From positions 18,554,922 through 18,618,921 of the forward strand of contig CM030711.1 of assembly GCA_017979445.1 (NCBI GenBank): a DNA stretch of 64,000 nt, read 5' to 3'. Below the pieces are notes generated by a model. That model was not told the DNA's origin and searched no databases. It saw only the letters and a program-made list of their open reading frames with translations. Every line of letters starts with the position of its first letter. The stretch's first letter is position 1. The translations under genes and the position numbers were made by a program. This DNA is from Akebia trifoliata (Eukaryota > Streptophyta > Magnoliopsida > Ranunculales > Lardizabalaceae). Positions 41,528-54,130 of the stretch are shown here, in pieces.

Positions 41528-43241
41528 CTTTTGACCCTTGAGGTTTGGGAGTCGCCACCTAGTTATTATGGTCTAGGAACCGAACATTGACTCTAAAAGG
41601 CAAAAGAAACTAATCTACGAAAAATAAGAAACTAAGTCCGGGGATCACGTTACGGAGTTGGAAGGTGTTAGGCACCAACCCCGCCCGGCAAACACCGGTC
41701 TCTACTAATTCCCAAGTAGAACTACATTACTAAAAAGACCTAATCAATTAAAAAAAATAAAAATACTTACCTTTTCCAAACGCAACGATTTTCTTTTCCT
41801 CAGATATGATAGAACAACTTCTTGTACAGTATTCCTCACATCGTTCTGTCACCGGATCTAATTTCTGATCTCCAAGTTGAAGTATCTCTTTCTTAGATCT
41901 GAATTCTTTGGATTTTTTTATCGGTTTTGGGGTGTTTTTGAAGGGTTTCTAGGTGTTTTACAAGCTAAAATCGAAGTATGGGTGTTAGGTAAGGAGTTGA
42001 GGCTTCAAAATTAGGGTTTTGGGAAGGTTGGGGAGGTTTCTTGACCTACTTTTCTTAGGGTTTATGATTTGATACGAAAATAGGGTGTGAGGACCTCTAT
42101 TTATAGATTTTTTTAAGGGTAGATATAGATAGAGTTAGTGTTTAATTAGAGTTCTTTTAGTTAGAGTTGTGTTTTAGTTGGACTTGTTTTTGGTAGAGTT
42201 GTGTTTTAATTAGAACTGTTTTAGGTGGAGTTGTGTTTTAATTAGAACTCTATTCGATAGAGTTATTATTTAATTAGAACTCTATTATGATTTTGACTTT
42301 TGGTCTTATTTGATTGACTTTTAATATTTTGACTTTAGTCTTAATTGATTGACTTTTAATATCTTCACTTCAGTCTTGCTTAATTGACTTTAATTTTGAC
42401 TTTAGTCTTACTTGATTGACTTTAATACCATGACTTTAGTCTTGCTTGATTGGCTTTAAATTTTTGGAGAATCCCCCTCTATTATATCTTTAATTCTTTG
42501 GACTCCCAAATGGAGGGGTCCTTAAAGAAATATCTCACGAACCCTCAACAATTTTACTTGAAAGCCCGATTGATCAATTTTTTTAATTAAAAATTTTAAA
42601 TTAATTTCATCAATGTTTCACTTTAATTATTTAATATTTTATTTATTAATTTCGAAAATTTTAATTATGAAAATTGTGAAATTACCGTTTTGCCCTAGAG
42701 AGGACTTTTCACGTTTTAAGTCGGTTTTTAATGTTCTATGATGTTTTAGAATCGATTTTTCGTAAGGAATTCAATGGAAATATTAGTTTGTGACATTTAT
42801 GAAATTTTTTGTGTGAAATGGTCACGAACTTTATAAGGGGTATTTTCGTAATTTTGTCAAATTCTGTTAAAATTGGTGAAATGATTTATTTGGTTTCGAT
42901 TTGTTGTTTTATGTGTTCGAAAAGGTTTTCCTAATCGTAACGTAGGCTCTAGGGTTGTTTTGATGTTAGGGGTATTTTGATAATTTAGTCAATTTTTAGT
43001 GATTTTTATTGTGAAGCTTTTTTTTGGGTCTGCAAGATGATGATTTCTATGTTTCTAGGGTCATATTTTCCTAGCGTAACGTGGTTTCTAAGGTTTTGTC
43101 AGTTCGAGATACCTCATCCAGATTTCTGAAACATTTCTAGTAACAAAATAAAGTAATGGAAATAACATCCATCATTGGGAATCATTGCGATCGGGTTGAC
43201 GAGTTGATTAATCAGGCGGTTGCAAAAATGGGGTGTTTACA
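41528..43241 (-). repeat. 3' LTR of R11, end-truncated
   Basis: It lacks the last about 35 bp (TGAAAGCGCC and the U5 hairpin). On the minus strand it starts TGTAAACACC, a variant of TGTAGACACC. TATA at 42097-42105 (minus). Confidence 0.85.
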
Positions 43242-43244
43242 AAT

Positions 43245-43254
43245 GCCCCTCTTT
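43245..43254 (-). promoter_or_regulatory. PPT of R11
   Basis: gcccctcttt on the plus strand, AAAGAGGGGC on the minus, beside the LTR. Confidence 0.75.
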
Positions 43255-43367
43255 GGCAGAGGGTTGAAGCAAACTAGATAGCAAATCTATTTCGGTAGAT
43301 AGTGCGATATCCGAATGCCAAAGCTAGTGACAGTTCATTTTGCAGCCTGATTTAGCAATTCGTCAGG

Positions 43368-43470
43368 GTGTTCGGATCCTTGAGCGTAAAACTCTCCCCG
43401 AACTAAAAGGTTGAGCTTGAACTCTCACTGACGATGTCAGATCCTCGAATTTTAGAAAATTCTCCCTGAC
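43368..43470 (-). other. stem-loop region upstream of PPT (R11)
   Basis: Same reduced three-module structure as R9, with the shared deletion in module 2. Confidence 0.5.
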
Positions 43471-43689
43471 TAATGCAAAAGTGCACGTGTGTGCAAAAGT
43501 GTGATGCTTACTGAGTAAAAATGTGTCAGGTCCTAGAGATCTTCTCTCATTGACATTAATGATTCAAAATTGAAATGTGCTTATGCAACGAAAGCAGTCA
43601 TGGCAAGGTTGAATAATGAGGTAATTTAAGTCATAATATTGTAGGAACTTCGTTAAATAATATTTGAAAATATTTTTTAGAGTTCGAAA

Positions 43690-44815
43690 AAGTATGAGTC
43701 TCGTTTATCGGACTCGAACCTATTATAGCCACGCTTGTCGGGCTAAAGAACTTAAATAATCCTGTTAATTCAATATGATTCAAACAAAGCTGGTGTCTCG
43801 TTTCTCTGACTTTGGCTAAGGTTTATAGGAACTTAAACAATCCTATTAAACATGGAGTCTCATTTCTCAGACTCGAGCTAAGGTTTGTAGGCACTTCAAA
43901 AAACTTACTCATTCTATGATTCAAAAAGTTTGAGTCTCGTTTCTCGGACTCGCACTTAGGTTTGTAGTCACTTCAAAAAGTCTATTCATTCTATGATTCA
44001 AAAAGTTGGAGTCTCGTTTCTCGGACTCGAACTTAGGTTTATAGGCACTTCAAAAAGTCTATTCATTCTATTATTTAAAAAGTTGGAGTCTCGCTTCTCG
44101 GACCCACACTTAGGTTTGTAGGTACTTCAAAAAGCTTATTCATTCTATGATTCGAAAAGTTGGAGTCTCATTTCTCGGACTCGAACTTAGGCTTATAGGC
44201 ACTTCAAAAAGCCATTTCGTTCTATGATTCAAAAAGTTGGAGTCTCGTTTCTCAGACTCGAACTTAGGTTTATAGGCACTTCAAAAAGCCCACTCATTCT
44301 ATGATTCAAAAAGTTGGAGTCTCGTTTCTCGAACTCGAACTTAGGTTTATAGGCACTTCAAAAAGTCTATTCATTCTATAATTCAAAAAGTTGGAGTCTC
44401 GTTTCTCGGACTCGAACTTAGGTTTGTAGGCACTTCAAAAAGCCTATTCATTCTATGATTCAAAAAGTTGGAGTCTCCCTTCTCGGATTTGAACCTAGGT
44501 TTGTAGGCACTTCAAAAAGCCTATTCATTCTATAATTCAAAAAGTTGGAGTCTCGTTTATCGGACTCAAACTTAAGTTTGTAGGCACTTCAAAAAGCCTA
44601 TTCATTCTATGATTCAAAAAGTTGGAGTCTCGTTTCCCGGACTCGAACTTAGGTTTGTAGACACTTCAAAAAGCCTACTCATTCTATGATTCAAAAAGTT
44701 GGAGTCTCGTTTCTCGGACTCGAACTTAGGTTTATAAGCACTTCGAAAAGCTTATTCATTCTATGATTCCAAAAGTTGGAGTCTCGTTTCTCGTACTCGA
44801 ACTTACTACGTCACG
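43690..44815 (-). repeat. 77-bp tandem array (R11)
   Basis: About 14 units, the longest 77-bp array in the window. Most units keep gagtctcgtttctcggactc on the plus strand, so the GAGTC/GACTC pairing is retained. Confidence 0.88.
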
Positions 44816-45234
44816 TTTCTCGGGCTTAGATTTATAGGAACTTAAACAATCCTATTAATTCATTCTATGATTCAAAATCGAGTTCAAAGTTTTAAAGATC
44901 AGGCCTTTATTGGCTTATCATGCATCTGGATTCGTAATTATCATTGGGTTTTGCCGGACTTTTAAGCTTTTGTATGATTTTCTTTTTGTCATGTGATTAA
45001 GAACAAAAACGCCCCTAGTTTCAAGGTTGGCTTTAACTGGGACTTGACTACGAGACTGATGGAATGGATTACGCTTGAAAAATATGGAGTCTGCTATTTG
45101 ATAGATAGAAGAACTGATATTCTCTTAAATTTAAGACTCTTAAGATTATCATATGTGCAATAAAGAATTGATCATTTTCTTTCGAATTTCTTTTGAAAAA
45201 TGCTTGAGCTGGACTTAAAAAATCTTGATAAATA

Positions 45235-45432
45235 TTAGAATAGAAGATCTTCCTCTTCAAAGTGATTAATGATTCTACATCTTCCATTAGCGAACACTTG
45301 AACAAGTAAACATATTTTTGAAGATCCTACAATGTTCAAGATGATTTCTGATTTTTTTGACTTCAACATTATCTTCGTTGGATGTGAGCTCTTAGCTGAA
45401 AAACGAATATTGTGGCTTGAATGGTTATGCAC
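45235..45432 (-). pseudogene. small conserved frame (R11)
   Basis: 65-codon frame ending like 21970-22230 (ILNIVGSSKICLLVQVF, INHFEEEDLLF). The acidic middle part lies in another frame. Unknown family, probably decayed. Confidence 0.25.
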
Positions 45433-45479
45433 TTTCTAGTTTCTGCACAAGCTTCCTTTTGAATTTTTCTTCTTGATGG

Positions 45480-45700
45480 GACCTTTCCTCCCGTTTGATG
45501 AAGCCCTAATTTTTGCCTAGATCGCCTCTTCAGGTTTTCAATCTAGCGGGCCTTATTTTTCTTTTTTTGATGATGCCTTGATTTTTGCCTACGTCGCCTT
45601 TTCAGGTTTTCAACCTAGCAGGCTTTCTTTTTTATGGTTATGCCCTAAATTTTGCCTAAATTGTCTTTTCGGATTTTCGACTTAGCGGGCTTCTCTTTTT
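45480..45700 (-). repeat. stem-loop tandem array (R11)
   Basis: Three units. The first has tagatcgcctc...tctagcg and the last has a decayed partner (taaattgtc opposite gacttag). Confidence 0.6.
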
Positions 45701-46366
45701 TTCTTGATGATCTTGTATAACAACTCGACAACTTCTCAGTTCCCTGCACCTTAACCGAGTCAATTAGCATTCAGGAGGACTTAATAGGTGGGCTTAGGAT
45801 ATGGTTTAGAAAGAAAAGATATAAAGCTCAACTTCCCAAAATGCCCCTAGTTTGATATTCTCTCTTTTCTGTCAATTATTTTGATTTTTTTTCTAAATGC
45901 CCCTAGTTTGACATTCTTTTCTTTTTATTAATTCTTTTTTCTAATGCCCCTAGTTTGACATTCTTTTCTTTTAAACCTTTAAATAGGGGATTTTTCTTTT
46001 AGATGACAAGAGAATACACATATTCTTTGCATGACCGGGCCTGAAGTAACTTCTCAGGTTGCCTACGTACCCCAAATATTTCTTTTCTCTTTTGGGATCA
46101 GGTCAAAACGTAGTTCATACTAAGATTCCCTCCCAAGGTTGGTCAGCGTGGTTTAGAAAGAAAATGTTATTGATTTTTTTTTAAAAAAAAAAAAAAAAAA
46201 CTGTGAGGGGTTAAAGAAGGTTATATATTTTTTTTGGTAAGATAGGAAAATGATTCGATCAAAAGAGGCCTCCTTTGATGAATGCTACTCAACTTGGTCA
46301 AAGTTTCAGGAATTTAATATTTGGATTGCTCTGTCGAGTAAGGTCTTCTTTTGAGAATGAATATCT

Positions 46367-46770
46367 TTAAGTCTTCTTTTGTGAAATCGAGTATGATTGA
46401 GTTTTCTGACTATTCAACTCTTCTAAATCTTCGAGAAAATCTTTTATTTTCTTACGAATGAAACTCTCCTCTTTTGAGTGAGAATCATGGTAGATCCACT
46501 TGTAAGTCTTAGCGTCTTTGTCGATGCTTTCAGCTATATCATTTTTGATCAATAATCTTTGACTTTGAAATTACTCTTGACTTTATGTCTTGATCTATAT
46601 TTTTATACGATCCATCCATATATCTTTATGAGATCATGCAAGAAACATTGTTGAATTTCTCAAGTAAGTTTACTATTCTGATATTCTCCTGAGGATAATG
46701 TATCACCAATTTGCACTTCTTGAGTGTACTCTTTAATTTCAATATTTATCAAGTTTGATTAGTGAGCTTT
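46367..46770 (-). pseudogene. pol remnant of R11
   Basis: It includes the open segment 46367-46552 (IAESIDKDAKTYKWIYHDS, RKKIKDFLEDLEELNS) and, further upstream on the minus strand (46600-46770), the decayed AWSHK-type linker. No catalytic residues of protease or reverse transcriptase are visible. The K-D-F-L-E segment is common to R6, R7, R9 and R11, and I cannot name it. Confidence 0.55.
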
Positions 46771-47734
46771 GAGGCATTCCTCATATCCAATTTTATGTTC
46801 ACATCATTATTGAATGAATGATAACCAAAAGCTTCTATATTTTATTGGAATTGAAAAACATAGACTAACAAACTCGATTAAAACTTGAAAGTTGAAAAAA
46901 GACTAACGTAACTAACTGGATTTAAAAATTGACAAAAACTGGATTGAAATTCAAAGAAAACTCAGGGATAATTATCTAAAAAGCGAGAAGGTCCTTCTAG
47001 GTGGATGGATTACTTGGACTTAACATTGGTACTTTGACTAGACGACTCTTTTGATGGATCCAAAATAACACAGATGAGGGTTTAGAATATTTAGGGGCAT
47101 CTAAGATTAATCATTGATTCTGAAGGTTTCACTCTTAACCACATGATTAAAATTTTGATATAAATTAGCCCTCTGGTGGGAAATACCAAATTCAAATACA
47201 CTATAAGTTATAGTGACCAAGAAAATGAGAAAGGTTAGACGCGGGTCTACCCCTGATTGGGATTGAACCTTTGATCAAACAAATTAATTTTATCCTAAGA
47301 TCGAATCTTTCTATACAAAGTGGTCTGGATCTTTAAAAGTGAAACCAATTAGTTCAACTGATTTGGTATTGATCAATTTGATCCATTTGTCAATTGGGCC
47401 AACTGGTTTAAGTGGTTCAAATTAATCGGTACATTTCACCGATTAGGTCGGACCGATTGCGGGTTCTGTTTGATTATTCTGGATCGGTCCGTCCACTTAC
47501 CTGTTGGTTAGATTGAATAAAACAACCCTGGAACACCCATAGTCAGTTCGGGTCGTGACCTACAAGGAAGGTTTCTAGACTCTAAGTTTACTACGTGCAA
47601 TGCATTTTATCTGGCCACCCTTGCCCAAATACACCTATATACCTCTCGATACGTGGTGACTTGGTTTGATATACCGTATAGGTGATAATCTAGAACCTCA
47701 ACTCACTTCTCAGAAGTCAAAAACAGTCAATTTG

Positions 47735-48300
47735 ATCTCTAGTTGAGAGGTGGCGCACAATGCTGAGCAATGGCCCACTTAAATAACTCTTGTCTAGAAT
47801 AGACTTAGTCTATCCCCCTCATACAGTAGGGTACAGCGGGGCAAGATCTTGCTTAGACACCGGTTTTGACCAAGAAGTACAATTGATATACTTAGATTAT
47901 CTTTTACATACCTATGGGTACGAGTCAAGAGTTGTAGCTTTCATAAATGGTTTGGCATCCCACGAGGGGACCGACCACGTACTAGTACTACGTTGGCAAT
48001 CGGGACATGTGATTGTGTGGCTCACAATATGTCAAAGGCTCAGGTCGCTCCAGCCTGGGTGCACCAATATGCTTCTCAGAATCACCTGATCAGACAGTAT
48101 TGATGCCCCAGTTTGATATACCCTAAGGTACGTGACTGGAGTTGTGGTTTTCATGAATGACGTCGCATCTCCGAAGAGACCGGGCCACGCACTAGTGCCA
48201 CATTGGCTATATAGGACGTGTAAGTGTGCAAAACAGTAAACGTGCATGTGGCATGTGCAAGGTAGGGTGGGGTGTGCCCGGGGTTTTTTTTTTTTTCTTA
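47735..48300 (-). repeat. leader module, copy 5 (R11)
   Basis: Frames 47790-48089 (plus, 99 codons) and 48032-48328 (minus, 98 codons), homologous to those of the other modules. Confidence 0.55.
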
Positions 48301-48479
48301 GATAAATGGGCCTATAGGCCAGACCCAATCACAAGAGTATGAATTCCAATTATTGATCAAGAAATACAGACAATATTCATAACATCAAGATCGAATCAAG
48401 GCATGTACATCAAGGATATGTATATCAAGATCATAGCATGTTAGATGGGCAAAAACTTATAGCAAAAAAATAATCAATA

Positions 48480-50010
48480 TGATCCAACATTGAAATAAGC
48501 ATGGAAGAGAATTTTTTATTTTTTTTTAATCCAAACAATTTTTTTTTTTATCATAGTCCTTTTTATGCGATTCAAAATAATTTGAGATTTCTGTGAATAT
48601 TGAATTGACGGTATATTGATAATTGTTGAGATTAAGATTTATAATTAAATTTTTTTTAAATGTTTTTTGATTATTTTAACACGTTTTCTTTAAAACGTTT
48701 TTTTTAATTTTTTTATTTATTTTTTTTTAAATGTTTTTTTTTTTAATTTTCAAAAGTTTTTTTTTTCACGTTTATTTGTTTTTGATTTATTATTATTATT
48801 TTATATATTTTTTTAAAAAATAGTATTTTTATTTTTTTAATAATTTTTTAATTTTCCTTAAACGTTTTTTTTTTTTTTTAATTTTTGTTTAAGTTTTTCT
48901 TTTTAATTTTTTTAAACAATTTTTTTAATGTTTTATTTAAATTTTTTTTTTAAATGTTTTTTTTTTTAATTTTTAAAAAAAAATTTAAAGTTTTTTTCTT
49001 TTTTTTAACGTTATTTATTTATTTATTTATTTTTTCAATGTTTTTTGTTAAATGTCTTTTTTATTTATTTATTTTTATATTTTTAAAACATTTTTTTTTC
49101 ATTTTTTAACTTTTTTTTATTTTTTTTTACGTTTTTTATTGTTTATTTTTTTTAACGTTTTTTTTTAAATTTTTTTAAAGGTTTTTTTTAATTTTTTAAT
49201 TTTTAAAAAACGCTATTTGTTTTTTTTTTGTTTTTTTTTAAGTTTTGTTTTTTAATTTGTTTTTAATATTTTTTAAAAAATTTTAATTTTTAATTTTTTT
49301 TAATGTTTTTTTTTTTAACGTTTTTTTGTTTTTCGTTTTTTGATTTTTTTTAATTTGTTTTTAACTTTTTTTTAAAATTTTTTTAATTTTTTTTGAAAAC
49401 ATTATTTTTTAATTTTTAATTTTTTTAATTTTTAATTTTTAAAATTTTTTTTTTCACGTTTTCATTTTTTTACTTTTTTTTAATTTTTTTTTTTTGTTAT
49501 TTTTTATTGTTATTTTTTATTTTTTTATTTTAACGTTTTTTATTTTTTTTTTAAGCGTTTTTACTCTTTTTAATGTTTTTTTTTTAACTTTTTTTATTTT
49601 TACTTTTTTTTTATTTTTTGTTGTTTTTTAACGTTTTTTATTTTTATATTTTTAATTTTTTTTTAAAAGTTCATTTTTTTAATTTTTTAATTTTTTTAAT
49701 TTTTAGTTTTATTAGTATTTTTTTTTAATGGCTTTTGTTTTTTTTGTTAACGTTATATTTAATTTTTTTTAATTTTTAATTTTTTTAAATTTTTTTTAAA
49801 ACGTTTTCTTCTTTTTTTTTAAATGGTTTTTTTTAAAAAAAAACATTTATTTATTTATTTGTTTTTTTAAATGTTTTTTTTTTTAATTTTTAAAAAAAAT
49901 TTTGAAAAACGTTTTCTTCTTTTTTTTCCTTAAATTTTTTTATTTTTATTTTTTAAATGTTTTTTTTTCAAAACGTTTTGTTTTGTTTTTTTTTTTTTTA
50001 TAATAAAAAA
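48480..50010. repeat. 1.5-kb T-rich low-complexity block
   Basis: By eye about four fifths of bases are T, in runs of 4-14 broken by aa, aaa and the word aacg (taacgttttt, aaacgtttt). It replaces the 193-bp repeat found here in R8 and R9. The ttttaacgtt word is shared with that repeat, so slippage expansion from it is likely. There is no coding sequence. Length may be affected by sequencing error. Confidence 0.85.
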
Positions 50011-50477
50011 AATATCACCTCATATCTCATCAATTTGCTGCTAACATTATCCAATCCTTAATTTATATGTCGATTTAAATCTTTCATTATTTAGGGTCAT
50101 CAAAAAGTGACCCTTAATTGAACAAAAAAAAAAGTGCCAAAACAAAGTATCCGAAATTGAACCAAAATATACTAATAAAAGATAATTCAGACCTAAAAAT
50201 AATTCAAATAAAAAAATGGGTCATTCCTCATGTCATCAACCTTTGATATTCTGCATTATTTAAGGTCATTTTGAATATCCCTAAATTAAATCATAACAAA
50301 AATGTACCAAACAAAAATATTTAACATCCCAATCAATGATAACCAATAGAGCCAAAAGAATGATAAAAATCAAAATAAGAAAATAAATAACTAAAAATAA
50401 AATAAAATAAAACAAAAAACTAGGTCCTACTGGCAATGCTCCCATACTTGGGACTTTTCAAGTCTGATCCTCAATAA

Positions 50478-50495
50478 TCCTCAGTAGAGTCGCCA
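50478..50495 (-). promoter_or_regulatory. PBS of R11
   Basis: tcctcagtagagtcgcca on the plus strand, two mismatches from the consensus, one base from the LTR. Confidence 0.8.
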
Positions 50496-50496
50496 C

Positions 50497-51857
50497 TGAA
50501 AGAGCCCTCGATCCGTGGGGTGCGCGGATCCGCTTTTGACCCTTGAGGGATTTTGGGGTATTTTTGAAGGGCTTTTAGGTGTTTTTTAGGCTAAAATTGA
50601 AATAGGGATGTTAGGTAAGGAGTTGGGACTCCAAAACTAGGGTTTATAGGAGGCTAGGGGGACTTTTAAACCTACTTTTCCTAGGGTTTATGATTTGATA
50701 CGAAAATAGGGTGTGAGAACCTCTATTTAAAGATTTTTTTAGGGGTTGATTTAGATAGAGTTAGTGTTTAATTAGAGTTCTTTTAATTAGAGTTGTGTTT
50801 TAGTTAGAATTATTTTAAGTAAAATTGTGTTTTAATTAGAATTGTTTTAGGTGGAGTTGTGTTTTAGTTAGAACTCTATTAGATAGAGTTATTATTTAAT
50901 TAGAACTCTATTATGATTTTGACTTTTGATCTTATTTGTTTGACTTTTAATATTTTGACTTTAGTCTTAATTGATTGACTTTTAATATTTTGACTTCAGT
51001 CTTACTTAATTGACTTTAATTTTGACTTTAGTCCCACTTGATTGAGTTTAATACCTTGACTTTAGTCTTGCTTGATTGACTTTAATTTTTGGAGAACCCC
51101 CTCCCTCTATTATATCTGTAATTCTTTGGACCCCCAAACGGAGGGGTCCTTAAAGAAATATCTCACGTTACTTGAAAGCCCCCCGATTGATTGATTTTTT
51201 TAATTCAAAATTTTAAATTAATTTCATCAATGTTTCACTTTAATTATTTAATATTTTATTTATTAATTTCAAAAATTTTAATTATGAAAATTGTGAAATT
51301 ACCGTTTTGCCCCCAGAGAGGACTTTTCACATTTTAAGTCGGTTTTTAATGTTCTAGGATGTTTTAGAATCGAATTTTCGTAAGGAATTCAATGGAAATA
51401 TTGATTTGTGTCATTTATGAAGTTTTTTGTGTGAAATAATCGTGAACTTTATGAGGGGTATTTTCATAATTTTGTCGAATTCTGTTAAAATTGGTGAAAT
51501 AATTTATTTGATTTCAATTTGTTGTTTTATGTGTTTGAATGAGTTTTCCTAATCGTAACGTAGGCTCTAAGGATATTTTGATGTTAGGAGTATTTTGGTA
51601 ATTTGGTCATTTTTTAGTGAGTTTTATCGTGAAACATCTTTTTGTTTGCAAGATGATGATTTCTATGTTTCTGGGATCGTATTTTCCTAGCATGACGTGA
51701 TTTCTAATGTTTTGTCAGTTCGAGATACCTCATCCGGATTTCTAAAACATTTCTGGTAACAAAATAAAGCAATGGAATAAACATCCATCATTGGGAATCG
51801 TTGCGATCGGGTTGACGAGTTGATTAATCAGGCGAGTGCAAAAATGGGGTGTCTACA
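50497..51857 (-). repeat. 5' LTR of R11, internally deleted
   Basis: 1361 bp; about 375 bp of U5/R is missing at about 50547. The TATA box is mutated (plus ctatttaaag), which may weaken the promoter. Ends TGAAAG and TCTACA are intact. Its outer end directly meets the R12 interior. Confidence 0.85.
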
Positions 51858-51889
51858 GTACTATGTGAAACTGAGTAAAAAATTGAGCA

Positions 51890-52640
51890 TAATTCTGAGA
51901 AAACCCTTAGCGGTATCTGAGCATAATTCCACGAAAGTCCTCGGTGACATCTGAACAAAATCCTAGTTAACCCTTGGCGACAACTGAGCAAAATCCAAGA
52001 TAACCCTTGGCAGCATTTGAGCAAAATCCAAGTTAACCCTTGGTGGCAACTGAGCAAAATCCAAGATAACCCTTGGCGGCAACTAAGCAAAATCCAAGTT
52101 AACCCTTGGCGGCATCTGAGCAAAATCTAAGATAATCCTTGGCGACATCTGAGCAAAATCCAAGTTAACCCTTGGCGGCAACTGAGCAAAATCCAAGATA
52201 ACCCTGGACAATAACTGAGCAAAATCCAAGATAACCCTTGGTGGCATCTGAGCAAAATTCATGATAACCTTTGGCGGCAACTGAGCAAAATCCAAGATAA
52301 CCCTTGGCGGCATCTAAGCAAAATCCGAGATAACCCTTGGCGACAACTGAGCAAAATCCAAGATAATCCTTGGTGGCATCTGGGCAAAATCCAAAATACT
52401 GAGCAAAATCCAAGATAACCCTTGACAGCATCTGACCAAAATCTAAGATAACCCTTGGTAGTAACTGAGCAAAATCTAAGATAAACCTTGGTGGCAACTG
52501 AATAAAATCCAAGTTAACCATTGGCGGCAGTTGAGCAAAATCTAAGATAACCCTTGACGAAAACTAAGTAAAATCCAAGATAAGGCTTGGCGGTAACTGA
52601 GCAAAATCCAAGTTAACCCTTGGCGACAACTGAGCAAAAT
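51890..52640 (-). repeat. 33-bp tandem array (R12)
   Basis: About 22 units of 33-34 bp of the type gcaaaatccaagataaccct tggcggcaactga. CCAAG pairs with CTTGG around a 6-nt loop in most units. Because 33 is a multiple of three, long stop-free frames arise on the minus strand (PPRVILDFAQL repeats at 51824-52123, 52083-52313 and 52165-52521). They overlap in different frames and are not a credible gene. Confidence 0.88.
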
Positions 52641-53285
52641 TGACTGAGGAATGAATGAATTTTGGGAAAAAATGATTGAATCTGGAGAAGAATAATTAAA
52701 ATGAATCTAGATGAGATTGAAAATGAATCTGGAAAATAACAATTTAATCGGGGAACGAATGAATAAATCTGGAAGATAACGAATCTTAAAGAGAATGATC
52801 GAATCTAGGAATGAATGGATCTGAAAAAGGATTAATGAATCTGGGAACGAAAGAATGCCTTATCTCTTGTTCTAGGTAAATGGGTTATTCTCTGGGTAGA
52901 AAACCAATATATGAGATCAGGAACGTTTTTGTTTAAACCTCAATGTTTTCTTTTTCAGAAGTTTTATGAATTTAAAACCTGAGTTTTTATTTCCTTTGAA
53001 CTTCAAGGGTTTTTCGAAAAATTATTATCAAGAGGGTAACCTTAAGTTTGGGATTCCTTTTATCTTTTAGGATTAACATTGCTCAACCTTAAAAATAAAA
53101 TGCTCCTAGTTTGACAAGAAACATGGCATTAGAGATAATTGAACACATCATGTAAAAATTAAAAGAAAATGCCCCTAGTATAAGTGGGGAAAGCTACATT
53201 TTAGAGAAGAAAGAAAATGCCCCTTGTATGGAATATTTGATTACCACAAGCGCAATAAAGATCCAACTTTTAATTTTGATTAATT
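52641..53285. other. R12 spacer between arrays
   Basis: Gaatctgg-type phrases recur loosely between 52650 and 52860. aaatgcccctagt-type words occur near 53100, 53170 and 53215. No gene seen. Confidence 0.45.
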
Positions 53286-53289
53286 TTAT

Positions 53290-53460
53290 TGAAGATTTTG
53301 AGTCAGGCTAAAGAGAACAAAATATTTTCTTTTGAGATTAATTGTAGAATTCACCCTTCTCCCCTTTTGATTCATTTGGGGAAGTAAAAATTTTCAGATC
53401 AATCGTAGACAAGATACTAGTGGCTTCTAAGTCTATGCCTGGTTTAAGCTAAGTATTTAA
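53290..53460 (-). pseudogene. broken copy of the conserved short frame (R12)
   Basis: Readable in one frame with three stops (TIDLKIFTSPNESKGEKGEF, then KKIFCS, then PDSKSSI). Length differences to the intact copies keep frame (a 6-nt loss after FCS), which supports a coding origin for this segment. Confidence 0.45.
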
Positions 53461-53489
53461 CTTGATTATTCTGACTTCTGATGTTTCAG

Positions 53490-53790
53490 CTCAGATTGCT
53501 CTTAGTTTTTAACTCCCCAGAGATTTTTTTCTATTTTTCTTTGTTGCTTTAACTTTTGCCTAGATTGCCCTTTCAGGTTTTTAAACTAGCGAGCAAACTC
53601 TAGCTTTTGGCTAGATCGCCTTTTCAGGTTTTCAATTTAGTGAGTTTTTCTTTTCTTTTTTTTTCTTTGCTCTGATTGTTGTTAAGACCGTCCTTTCGGA
53701 TTTTCAATCTTGCGAGCTTGCCTTAGTTTTTGCCTAAGTCGTCCTTTTCGAGTTTTCAACCTAACAGACTTTTTTCTCTTTTTTTTTATG
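53490..53790 (-). repeat. stem-loop tandem array (R12)
   Basis: About four units on the minus strand with gatcgccttttcaggttttc-type cores between pairing arms. More decayed than in R3. Confidence 0.55.
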
Positions 53791-54029
53791 AAATTGTTGT
53801 CTGATCATGCTTTGTTATCTTCCTTGACTTTTCGCACGGTACTTAAGAGAACTTTCATGGGTAAGCTTAAGACTGGGTATAAAAAGAAAGGAATTTTGAG
53901 GCTCAAAAACCCGAATGCCCCTTGTGTGGCATTTTTTTAATTTTATTTTGAATTTTCTTCCCTATTTTGAAGATATTTCTTTTCTTTTTTTGAATTTTTT
54001 TTTTGTGTTGGGAAATAGATTTTTTTTAT

Positions 54030-54130
54030 TTTGATGTGGTCGGGCCTGAAGTAACTTCTCAGGTTGCCCACGTACCCAAAAATTTTGAGATCAAACCAAA
54101 ACATAGTTCAAATTTTCCCTCCCCTAGGTT
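54030..54130 (-). mobile_element. post-pol block (R12)
   Basis: tggtcgggcctgaagtaact, ctcaggttgcccacgtaccc and caaaacatagttc mark the same landmark as elsewhere. Confidence 0.55.

Larger units (their letters stand above)
41528..51857 (-). mobile_element. R11: non-autonomous element, minus strand
   Basis: On the minus strand: 5' LTR (50497-51857), PBS (50478-50495), short leader start, T-rich block (48480-50010; A-rich in the element sense), leader module (47735-48300), gag start remnant (about 46985-47060), pol linker remnant (46367-46770), post-pol block (46030-46140), stem-loop array (45480-45700), small frame (45235-45432), 77-bp array (43690-44815), PPT and 3' LTR (41528-43241, truncated). 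It has the same architecture as R9 but no target-site duplication can be read because the left end is lost. Confidence 0.8.

Noticed and set aside
51824..52521. Repeat-protein gene encoding PPRVILDFAQL units on the minus strand
   Set aside because: The frames overlap in different phases, arise from a stop-free 33-bp unit, and break wherever a unit is 34 bp; no start context or neighbouring gene supports it.
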